Source: Parvibaculum sp963975745 (GTDB lineage Bacteria; Pseudomonadota; Alphaproteobacteria; Parvibaculales; Parvibaculaceae). Taken from it: a DNA stretch of 64,000 bases. A program made the translations under genes and the position numbers. The notes below the pieces were generated by a model. That model did not search any database. It saw only the letters and a program-made list of their open reading frames with translations, and was not told where the DNA came from. Every line of letters begins with the position of its first letter. The stretch's first letter is position 1. The DNA lies in assembly GCF_963975745.1 (NCBI RefSeq), contig NZ_CAXBIB010000005.1, positions 124,001 to 188,000 of the forward strand. The letters are read 5' to 3'. Positions 1 to 5,176 of this stretch are shown here, piece after piece.

Positions 1-547
1 ATGCGCGCGGCAAGGGGCTGATCTGTCCGGAAGCCTGCGGACCCGAAGCCGCATGGGCCGGCATGGATGCGGCAAATCCCGGCGGCGTGCTGGCGCCGCG
101 TTCGATCATCGCGCTGGTCAATCATTTCCGCGGCAGCCAGGTCCTCTCCGAACCGGCGCCGATGAAGGCGGTCGAAGCGGGGCCCGTGCCCGATCTGCGC
201 GACATCAAGGGACAGGAATCGGCCAAGCGCGCGCTCGAGATCGCCGCGGCCGGCGGCCACAACATGCTGATGGTCGGTCCGCCCGGCTCCGGCAAGTCGA
301 TGCTGGCCGCACGCCTGCCCGGCATCCTGCCCCCGCTCGCCCCACGCGAGATGCTCGAGGTCTCGATGGTCTCGTCGCTGGCCGGCGAACTGCTGAAGAC
401 CGGCCTCGGCCGCCGCCGTCCCTATCGCGCGCCGCATCACTCGGCCTCGATGCCGGCGCTGGTCGGCGGCGGCCTGCGCGTCAAGCCGGGCGAGATTTCG
501 CTGGCCCATCGCGGTGTGCTGTTTCTCGACGAATTGCCCGAGTTTCC
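1..547 (+). pseudogene. comM: ComM/YifB Mg-chelatase-like AAA+ protein, N-terminal part (interrupted)
   Basis: The frame is open from the window edge, so the true start lies upstream. The translation reads GLICPEACGPEAAWAG and then, near 63, MDAANPGGVLAPRSI, as in the N-terminal domain of YifB/ComM. The AAA+ core follows with Walker A GPPGSGKS (about 280-303) and Walker B VLFLDELPEF (about 517-547). The family has about 500 residues. ComM is a hexameric helicase that promotes branch migration during natural transformation. The reading frame breaks immediately after Walker B, where a transposable element enters at 548, and stops at 558-560 inside the element. The rest of the gene is at 4469-5095 in the matching phase. 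The fragment keeps Walker A but lacks sensor and C-terminal parts, so it is almost certainly inactive. Confidence 0.93.
540..547. repeat. 8-bp target-site duplication, left copy
   Basis: GAGTTTCC lies directly left of the element and is repeated at 4469-4476 directly right of it. An 8-bp duplication is the size expected for IS1595-family transposition. Deleting 548-4476 restores the comM codons for PEFPRQVLDSLRQ. Confidence 0.95.
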
Positions 548-573
548 CGGCATTAGGTAGCAAACGGGACTAG
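548..573. repeat. Left terminal inverted repeat of the transposon
   Basis: The 26-bp repeat starts CGGCATTA and ends GGGACTAG. Compared with the right end (4443-4468, reverse complement), only positions 9, 13, 14 and 18 differ. Just inside it, from about 580 to 613, runs a series of roughly 10-bp units (CGGGATTTG, CGGGTTTTG, CGGTATTTT, CGGG), possibly subterminal transposase-binding sites. Confidence 0.9.
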
Positions 574-615
574 AGAATAGCGGGATTTGGCGGGTTTTGC
601 CGGTATTTTCCGGGA

Positions 616-1047
616 ATGACTGAAACCGAACGCCCCAACACGGTCGCTGGCCTTATGGCCAAGCGCGATGAACTGCTGAAACTCCGGAAGCATCTGGACG
701 CTGAGAACCGCAAGGTCACATGCGACATAGACCATCTGGACGCCTGCATTGCGCTATTCGATCCGGCCAACACCCCGGAAGCCATACAGCGTTACGCCAC
801 CAAGCACCGCGCCCGCCACGGCCATGTGAGGCGCTTCGTCCTGACGTTCCTTCGGGACGCCAAGGGGCCGGTCACGTCCCGCGACATAACCGAAGCATGG
901 GTCAAGGACCGGGGCCTTCGCGCCGACGATGCAACCTTTGTCCTGATCCGTAAGCGCATAGGGGCCTGTCTTAACGGGCTCAAGCTAGACGGGAAGGTGA
1001 TAGGGACCGTGACCGGCGGGGATTACAAGGCTTGGACGCTGGCCTAG
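616..1047 (+). CDS. Hypothetical passenger protein, 143 aa
   Basis: This is the first gene inside the left end of the transposon. ATG 616 follows GGGA with normal spacing. The N-terminal half (about residues 10-50) is charged and probably coiled (MAKRDELLKLRKHLDAENRK, then DIDHLDACIALFDP). The C-terminal half looks like a winged-helix fold, including VTSRDITEAWVKDRGL and a GLKLDGKVIG hairpin. From memory, similar small proteins with an HLDATIRLFDP-type motif are frequent next to transposons in Proteobacteria; their function is not established. A DNA-binding role is only an inference. The stop codon shares CTAG (1044-1047) with the stop of the convergent small ORF at 1044-1193. Confidence 0.7.
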   Translation: MTETERPNTVAGLMAKRDELLKLRKHLDAENRKVTCDIDHLDACIALFDPANTPEAIQRYATKHRARHGHVRRFVLTFLRDAKGPVTSRDITEAWVKDRGLRADDATFVLIRKRIGACLNGLKLDGKVIGTVTGGDYKAWTLA

Positions 1048-1193
1048 AACAGCCACCCGAACGTCTGCCATATCATTCCGGCCAGCATGAGCGTTGCCCC
1101 GGCTACCATGACGATCCGTCCCGGACGGTCACGGGAGCGCATGAACAGCGCACCGGCGGCGACGGTCAGGAAGCCAAGGCCTACAAAAATCAT
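1044..1193 (-). CDS. Possible small membrane protein, 49 aa
   Basis: This short minus-strand frame starts with MIFVGLGFLTVAAGALFM, then a basic RSRDRPGR linker, then VMVAGATLMLAGMIW. That gives two hydrophobic segments (about residues 2-17 and 26-41) with a positive loop, as in small inner-membrane proteins. It begins 16 nt after the stop of the ribbon-helix-helix-like gene upstream, so both could be on one transcript. AGGAG is 18 nt from the ATG, or nearer to an in-frame GTG six bases upstream of the ATG. No function can be assigned. Confidence 0.4.
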   Translation of the reverse strand: MIFVGLGFLTVAAGALFMRSRDRPGRIVMVAGATLMLAGMIWQTFGWLF

Positions 1194-1208
1194 CGGCACC
1201 AAAAGCGC

Positions 1209-1409
1209 CTACTCCTCATCGTCAGCACCTTCGAAGTCTTGCGCCTTTCGCTTTTCAATGATCCCGGTTTCCAGCGCCTTTGTGACTGCATTTTCAATGA
1301 ACCGCCGGGCAACACCGGTTTTTCCGTTGCCGTATCCGACATCGGCCAAGTCTTGAAGGTAGGCATGCATGATCCGCGGAAGCCGGACTTCCAGCTTTTT
1401 GTTGGCCAT
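1209..1409 (-). CDS. Small ribbon-helix-helix-like protein, 66 aa
   Basis: The sequence begins MANKKLEVRLPRIMHAYLQDLADVG. A short basic strand followed by two helices resembles CopG/Arc-type ribbon-helix-helix repressors (strand about residues 3-9, helices about 11-24 and 30-45). The C-terminus is acidic (ADDEE). GGGTAAG precedes the ATG by 8 nt. Two copies of CACAAGATG, 31 bp apart, lie 60-100 bp upstream (1471-1479 and 1502-1510) and could be operator sites. It may regulate passenger genes or act as an antitoxin without a visible toxin. The fold is inferred from pattern only. Confidence 0.6.
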   Translation of the reverse strand: MANKKLEVRLPRIMHAYLQDLADVGYGNGKTGVARRFIENAVTKALETGIIEKRKAQDFEGADDEE

Positions 1410-1517
1410 AAATACATCTTACCCGGTTTTCGCCCGCCGAAAGACGGCCATTTGTCGGTCAATTGGCAGACACAAGATGCTTGACGCCCTTTGCTGGAAA
1501 TCACAAGATGTGGCCAT

Positions 1518-1544
1518 AAAAAAAGCGGCCCCCGAAGGGACCGC
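1518..1544 (-). terminator. Intrinsic terminator with UUCG tetraloop, minus strand
   Basis: On the minus strand GCGGTCCC-TTCG-GGGGCCGC forms an 8-bp stem with one U-G pair and a stable C(UUCG)G loop, followed by seven T. It lies 27 bp past the stop of the YegP-like gene and would isolate it from the ribbon-helix-helix-like gene downstream. Confidence 0.85.
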
Positions 1545-1570
1545 CAAGTTGGGTAGACTTGAAGAAGGCG

Positions 1571-1741
1571 TCAGCGTTCCCGTACCGGGGCGTTGTACGC
1601 CGACTTCACAAGGCTGATGCCATGAAGGCAGTCCGCCCTGTTGTGATAACCTTCGCCGGAATCGGCGACGATACGGCCATTGGCGGCAATAAGACGCCAC
1701 CGCCAGTAACCACTCACGTCCTTGTACATCTCGTAATACAT
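1571..1741 (-). CDS. YegP/DUF1508 (UPF0339) family protein, 56 aa
   Basis: The translation YYEMYKDVSGYWRWRL followed by AANGRIVADSGEGY and a CLHGISLVK segment matches the YegP repeat: an aromatic start, a KD-GxxRWRL strand, an AANG turn, SxEGY, and a helix containing ID/S-VK. The family usually has one or two such repeats; this protein has one. Function is unknown in all members I know. The start at 1741 is chosen because AAAGG stands 10 nt upstream; a longer start at 1759 would add six residues. The gene is divergent from the 1758-1994 gene with only 16 bp between starts, and ends at the strong terminator at 1518-1544. Confidence 0.75.
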   Translation of the reverse strand: MYYEMYKDVSGYWRWRLIAANGRIVADSGEGYHNRADCLHGISLVKSAYNAPVRER

Positions 1742-1757
1742 CGTCTTGGTACCTTTC

Positions 1758-1994
1758 ATGTTTGACGATGAGAACAAGACGTTCCTAGTTCGCTACCGCT
1801 ATGACGGAGCGGAGTGGGGCTTTAAGCTCCCAGCAAGAGACTATGAAGACGCGCGAGCAAGGCTGTCAGCCCTGACGTTTGGCTCCATAGACGGCGAGCT
1901 GGTGCTAACGCTGCCTGCCTCCACCGGCCCGCTCGCCTCGATTGCGACAGCTTGCCGGAACGCCATAGTGAAGCTGACCAACCCCCATAATTGA
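1758..1994 (+). CDS. Hypothetical passenger protein, 78 aa
   Basis: The sequence starts MFDDENKTFLVRYRYDGAEW. The run FLVRYRYDGAEWGFKLPARDYEDARARL with a later GELVLTLPA pattern is, from memory, shared by small proteins of alphaproteobacterial plasmids and prophages of unknown function. It looks like a compact alpha/beta domain: strand, strand, a DYEDARARLSAL helix, strand. There is no clear ribosome-binding site before ATG 1758; TTG 1746 is in frame. No membrane segment is seen. Composition and position make it passenger DNA of the transposon. Confidence 0.6.
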   Translation: MFDDENKTFLVRYRYDGAEWGFKLPARDYEDARARLSALTFGSIDGELVLTLPASTGPLASIATACRNAIVKLTNPHN

Positions 1995-2154
1995 GAGAAT
2001 CGGTCCGCGTCCGGATTCGACACATCCCACGCCCCTACGTCAAGCACTCGTCACAAGATGTAGGCGGGACAGGCATTCATGGCCGCGATATCTGGTGGGA
2101 TCGGCGCCCGAATCGGCGATTAACAAAGCAACAACCCGGGATTGGCTATCAACG
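1995..2154. other. Non-coding stretch within the transposon
   Basis: No credible gene is seen in these 160 bp between the 78-aa gene and the transposase stop. The stretch contains a third copy of CACAAGATG (2052-2060), identical to those at 1471-1479 and 1502-1510. Confidence 0.5.
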
Positions 2155-3117
2155 TCATGCCGCCCGGCGCTGCCAATAGCCCTTCCACTGGCGGCTAACG
2201 GGGTGGGCCAGCGCGGCACCGGCGGCCATCAGGAATTGCTCGCCATTGGAGACGCGGCGGTTGTCTTCGCGCCACGCCATTTCGCGGGCATAGGCGACAA
2301 GGTAGCGGCCCGAAATCAGGTGATGCGTTCCAATCTCGGCACGACGCAGGCGCGAGAAATAGCTTTCCGCTTGGTTCGTGCAGGCGTCTTCGTCCTTGAA
2401 GTTGATCGAGTGATTGACGCGCTTCGTGTCATAGGAGCCGTGCAGCGCGTCCCAGCTTGAGGCCTCGTCCGCGTACACCGTGGTTCCGGCCTCGACGCGC
2501 GAGCGGATCATTTCAACCGACTGGTCTTCGGAACGGAAAACCTCGGGGTAGGACTTGCCGCCGCGCTCCCGGACGATGACGACGACGCGGCGCTTGCCGG
2601 TCTGGTTCTCTTTCAGGCGGCGGTCCTTCCGATCTTCCTTCCGGTTCTCCGGCTTCACATAGCCGCCGAAGTAAGCGCCATCCACTTCCACATGGCCGGA
2701 CAGCTTGCGGTCCTTCAATTCAGCGCCCATCGCTTCACGAAGCTTGTGGGCCAGCACGAAAGCCGTCTTGTACTGGCAATCAAGGTCGCGGCTCAGTTGC
2801 AGGGCGCTCATGCCCTTCGCGCCGTTGACGAAGATCGCAATGGCGGCGAGCAGGTTGCGGATGCTCATTTTCCGGCTGGCAAAGATCGTCCCGGACGTGA
2901 CCGAAAACTTGTGCAGGCAGGCGGCGCACTTGAACCGGCCGTTGTCGGTCAGGCTGTAAACGCGGGTGCCGCCGCACTTGGGGCAATAGGCTTCCCCGCC
3001 GTTGTCGGCCCAGCGGATGCGCTTGAACGTCTCGAAAGCCTCAGCGTCCGAAAGGCGCATGACCTTGGCGAGCGAGAGAGTGCGGGCTTCTTTGGAGAGG
3101 AGAAAGTGCTGTGCCAT
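2155..3117 (-). CDS. IS1595-family (ISXO2-like) DDE transposase, 320 aa
   Basis: The N-terminal domain carries a zinc ribbon with Cys45, Cys48 (YCPKC) and Cys64, Cys67 (CAAC). A helical region follows (MSIRNLLAAIAIFVNGAKGM, LQLSRDLDCQYKTAF). The catalytic domain has Asp146 in VEVDGAYFGG, Asp217 in VYADEASSW and Asn248 in TNQAESYFSRLRR, the D-D-N pattern of IS1595/ISXO2 transposases. MAQHFLLSKEART is the usual start, so I use 3117 rather than the upstream ATG at 3147, which lies inside an inverted repeat. No frameshift or missing catalytic residue is seen, so the element may be active. Its promoter region is shared with the divergent DUF6471 gene. Confidence 0.95.
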   Translation of the reverse strand: MAQHFLLSKEARTLSLAKVMRLSDAEAFETFKRIRWADNGGEAYCPKCGGTRVYSLTDNGRFKCAACLHKFSVTSGTIFASRKMSIRNLLAAIAIFVNGAKGMSALQLSRDLDCQYKTAFVLAHKLREAMGAELKDRKLSGHVEVDGAYFGGYVKPENRKEDRKDRRLKENQTGKRRVVVIVRERGGKSYPEVFRSEDQSVEMIRSRVEAGTTVYADEASSWDALHGSYDTKRVNHSINFKDEDACTNQAESYFSRLRRAEIGTHHLISGRYLVAYAREMAWREDNRRVSNGEQFLMAAGAALAHPVSRQWKGYWQRRAA

Positions 3118-3121
3118 CTGA

Positions 3122-3162
3122 GGTATCCATATTCGATGCTTATGCACCTAAATATGGATACC
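3122..3162. repeat. 12-bp inverted repeat over the transposase leader
   Basis: GGTATCCATATT (3122-3133) and AATATGGATACC (3151-3162) are exact inverted complements with a 17-nt gap. The distal arm covers the -10 element of the minus-strand promoter; the proximal arm lies between the transcript start and the transposase ATG. It could be an operator or an mRNA hairpin that masks the start. Confidence 0.8.
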
Positions 3163-3199
3163 ATAGTAGCTATTGTCAATGCCAAAAGCATCGAATATG
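3128..3199. promoter_or_regulatory. 13-bp inverted repeat flanking back-to-back promoters
   Basis: CATATTCGATGCT (3128-3140) and AGCATCGAATATG (3187-3199) are exact inverted complements. One copy lies in the transposase leader and the other runs into the -10 hexamer of the DUF6471 promoter. A dimeric regulator bound at both could control both directions. The DUF6471 protein itself is a candidate binder. Confidence 0.65.
3151..3179 (-). promoter_or_regulatory. Transposase promoter
   Basis: TTGACA (3179-3174), a 17-bp spacer and CATATT (3156-3151) read toward the transposase. The -35 overlaps that of the opposite promoter through the near-palindrome ATTGTCAAT. Confidence 0.6.
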
Positions 3200-3201
3200 A
3201 T
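3173..3201 (+). promoter_or_regulatory. Promoter of the DUF6471 gene
   Basis: TTGTCA (3173-3178), a 17-bp spacer and TATGAT (3196-3201) lie 30 bp before the start codon at 3232. The -10 overlaps the 13-bp inverted-repeat arm at 3187-3199. Confidence 0.65.
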
Positions 3202-3231
3202 GACTTTCGACGCTAAATCGGAGGCTACGGC

Positions 3232-3459
3232 ATGGCGGATAAGGAATGGCAGGATCGCGTTAAGGGCATCCTGAAATCGGAACTCAAGCGGCGAAACCTG
3301 AGTTACAAGCAACTAGCTGAAAAACTTGAGGAAATCGGCGTCCAAGAGACCGAATTGAACATCAAAAACAAGATCAGCCGCGGCGGTTTCACGGCTGTCT
3401 TTTTCGTTCAATGCCTCGTGGCGATAGGGGCAAAATCAGCCCAGATTGCCTCTGACTAG
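3232..3459 (+). CDS. DUF6471 domain protein, 75 aa
   Basis: GGAGG is 7 nt before ATG 3232. The protein is a single small helical domain. The order W-x-x-RVKGILKSELKRRNLSYK, LAEKLEEIGV, ELNIKNKISRGGF and FFVQCLVAIG fits DUF6471, which looks like a helix-turn-helix DNA-binding fold (recognition helix probably in the NIKNKISRG region). The function of the family is not established. It is divergent from the transposase across the shared operator region and convergent with the next gene, with the two coding regions overlapping by 24 nt (3436-3459). A regulator of the transposase or of the adjacent gene is the simplest inference. Confidence 0.75.
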   Translation: MADKEWQDRVKGILKSELKRRNLSYKQLAEKLEEIGVQETELNIKNKISRGGFTAVFFVQCLVAIGAKSAQIASD

Positions 3460-4368
3460 CAAGAACTCTTTGGGCTGCAGGTCCCCGTTCTCGTCTTCTT
3501 CTTTCGTCAAAAGAATGTCGCCCGTGATTTCGCTTTTGCCGAAGATTGCCTCCGGTTTCATCGACTTCTCTAGGTGCATCGGTATGCGATCATCGAACAG
3601 ACTGGGCACATGGCCTGCCCAGCCAACCCTCTTTCGATCCCGGTCCATCGCATGAAGGATTATGCGTACGCCATAGTGGAACTCGGACTCGATCTTGGGC
3701 GCGCTCTCGTCTTCTTCGGTCTCATAAGGGATGCCGGATGCCGCCTGTGCCAAAGAAACGGCCTCATGTGGCATGAGAACTGCCCCATCTCGTGCACGTA
3801 TGCTGGGCCGCGACTGGCCGCGAGTGGGGGCGAACACTCTCTGGGAAGCGGTGATGAGCGAGCGCGTTTGCTTCCCTGTAAAAAGGACCGAAACCGCATC
3901 TAGAATGCGCTGGACAGCAACACCTAGCAGGCGCGCGGCTTGCTCAAGCAGCGTCTTCTGAGTGGCCTCTAGGGGCGCTTTATCTCGCCCCGGGAAAACG
4001 CGATCAAATGCTTTAGATATGCCGTAGATCGCGATAATCATAACTAGCACGGTTACAAGCGTGTCGTAATCGCCCCCCACTTCGACACCTGTAATTTGCT
4101 CTATTAACGGGGGCACTTCCTTTTCCAAGTCCTTTTGGAATGCGAGAACGACTGTATACGCCAATAGCTCCCTGAGGGGGCTTTCTTGAGACAGTCTGCT
4201 GACAGATATCCGTTTTGGCTCAAGCGAAATGCCCGGCACGAGATCGGACAGCAGCGTTGAAGTCTGTCTCAGTAGGCGCGCATTCGCCTCAAGTGACTTA
4301 ATCAGATCTTCAATCGCAACGGGCTCTTCGACCTCATACTCGAGGCCATGCCAAAGCGTGACTTCCAT
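3436..4368 (-). CDS. Unrecognised 310-aa protein with one hydrophobic segment
   Basis: The start at 4368 (MEVTLWHGLEYEV) is chosen because a G-rich run (GGGGGGACTT) directly precedes it. The N-terminal part (about residues 1-95) is alpha/beta and helical (IEDLIKSLEANARLLRQTSTLL). A strongly hydrophobic stretch follows at about residues 103-123 (LVTVLVMIIAIYGISKAF), then a basic RVFPGRDK. The remaining half is soluble, with a long helix (LLEQAARLLGVAVQRILDAV) and a C-terminal beta-rich part (ITGDILLTKEEDE). No catalytic motif is seen. The base composition is the most AT-rich of the window. Position as the last passenger gene, overlapping the DUF6471 gene tail to tail, suggests cargo with a selected function, but nothing in the sequence proves which. 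Confidence 0.65.
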   Translation of the reverse strand: MEVTLWHGLEYEVEEPVAIEDLIKSLEANARLLRQTSTLLSDLVPGISLEPKRISVSRLSQESPLRELLAYTVVLAFQKDLEKEVPPLIEQITGVEVGGDYDTLVTVLVMIIAIYGISKAFDRVFPGRDKAPLEATQKTLLEQAARLLGVAVQRILDAVSVLFTGKQTRSLITASQRVFAPTRGQSRPSIRARDGAVLMPHEAVSLAQAASGIPYETEEDESAPKIESEFHYGVRIILHAMDRDRKRVGWAGHVPSLFDDRIPMHLEKSMKPEAIFGKSEITGDILLTKEEDENGDLQPKEFLLVRGNLG

Positions 4369-4442
4369 AAGTCCCCCCAAACGTAATAGGGGAACTTATC
4401 TGGCCACGGATTTTCTGGCAACGCGCCCGCAGCCAGCGAATC

Positions 4443-4468
4443 CTAGTCCCATTTAATACATAATGCCG
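4443..4468. repeat. Right terminal inverted repeat of the transposon
   Basis: The reverse complement matches 548-573 at 22 of 26 positions, including the outer 8 bp (TAATGCCG here) and the inner CTAGTCCC. No iterated units like those near the left end are seen. Confidence 0.9.
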
Positions 4469-4476
4469 GAGTTTCC
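4469..4476. repeat. 8-bp target-site duplication, right copy
   Basis: GAGTTTCC is identical to 540-547 and flanks the right terminus directly. Confidence 0.95.
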
Positions 4477-5095
4477 GCGTCAGGTGCTCGACAGTCTGCG
4501 CCAGCCGCTGGAATCGGGCGAGGCCGTCGTCGCCCGCGCCAATGCGCATGTGACCTTCCCGGCCCGCTTTCAGCTGGTCGCAGCGATGAACCCCTGCCGC
4601 TGCGGCCATGCCGGCGATGCGGCGCGCGCCTGTCCGCGCGTGCCCCGCTGCATGGCCGACTATCAGGCGAAACTCTCGGGTCCGATGCTCGACCGCATCG
4701 ACATCCATATCGAGGTGCCGCCCGTCGCCCATGTCGATCTGGCGCTGCCGCCGCCCGCCGAAGGCTCGGCCGAGGTTGCCGCCCGCGTCGCTGCCGCCCG
4801 CGAAATCCAGGAACAGCGCTTCACCGAACTGGTCGGTCCGCAATCCATGCTGCTGAACGCCCATGTCGAGGGCGAACGGCTCGACCGCATCGCAACGCCG
4901 GACGATCCGGGCAAGCGCCTGCTGGTCGAGGCGTCGGAGCGCATGGGCCTGACCGCGCGCGGCTATCACCGCGTCCTGCGCGTCGCCCGCACGCTGGCCG
5001 ATCTCGAAGGCGAGGAGGGCGTCCGGCGCATCCATGTCGCCGAGGCGCTTGCCTATCGCGAGACGGTTGCGGGACGGCTCGGCGCTGCGGCATGA
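4469..5095 (+). pseudogene. comM: ComM/YifB C-terminal part (interrupted)
   Basis: The translation resumes as EFPRQVLDSLRQPLESG, the residues that follow Walker B in YifB/ComM. It continues through the AAA+ lid with AAMNPCRCGHAGD and CPRVPRCMADYQAKLSGPMLDRIDIHIEVP, and the C-terminal Mg-chelatase domain with SERMGLTARGYHRVLRVARTLADLEG. Codon phase matches the left part once 548-4476 is removed. An ATG inside the right terminal repeat (4463) keeps this part open as a 210-residue frame, so a truncated protein could be made, but without Walker A and B it cannot hydrolyse ATP. The stop is 81 bp before the histidine kinase gene. Confidence 0.93.
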
Positions 5096-5176
5096 TGCGG
5101 GCCTCTTTACCTTTCGCTAACCATAAGCCTTAGCGCTTTCTCAAGTGAGGGGCAGGCAAAGTCGGATCTTGTCGAC

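Larger units (their letters stand above)
548..4468. mobile_element. IS1595-family transposon with passenger genes, inserted in comM
   Basis: The element is 3,921 bp with ends CGGCATTA and TAATGCCG, which are exact inverted complements. The match extends to 26 bp with 22 identities (548-573 against 4443-4468). It is flanked by the 8-bp direct repeat GAGTTTCC. Inside are one transposase gene (minus strand, 2155-3117) and seven other likely or possible genes unrelated to transposition. Base composition is visibly more AT-rich than the flanks, especially at 3150-4400, which suggests transfer from elsewhere. Perfect duplicates and intact termini point to a recent, single-step insertion. IS1595-family elements with passenger genes are known; I cannot name this one without a search. 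Confidence 0.93.

Noticed and set aside
1209..1741. Toxin-antitoxin pair made of the ribbon-helix-helix-like and YegP-like proteins
   Set aside because: A strong terminator separates them and YegP-type proteins are not known toxins.
5108..5140. CGCTAA ... TTAGCG inverted repeat as a CtrA or cell-cycle site
   Set aside because: The canonical TTAA-N7-TTAA is not matched and the spacing differs; too weak to claim.
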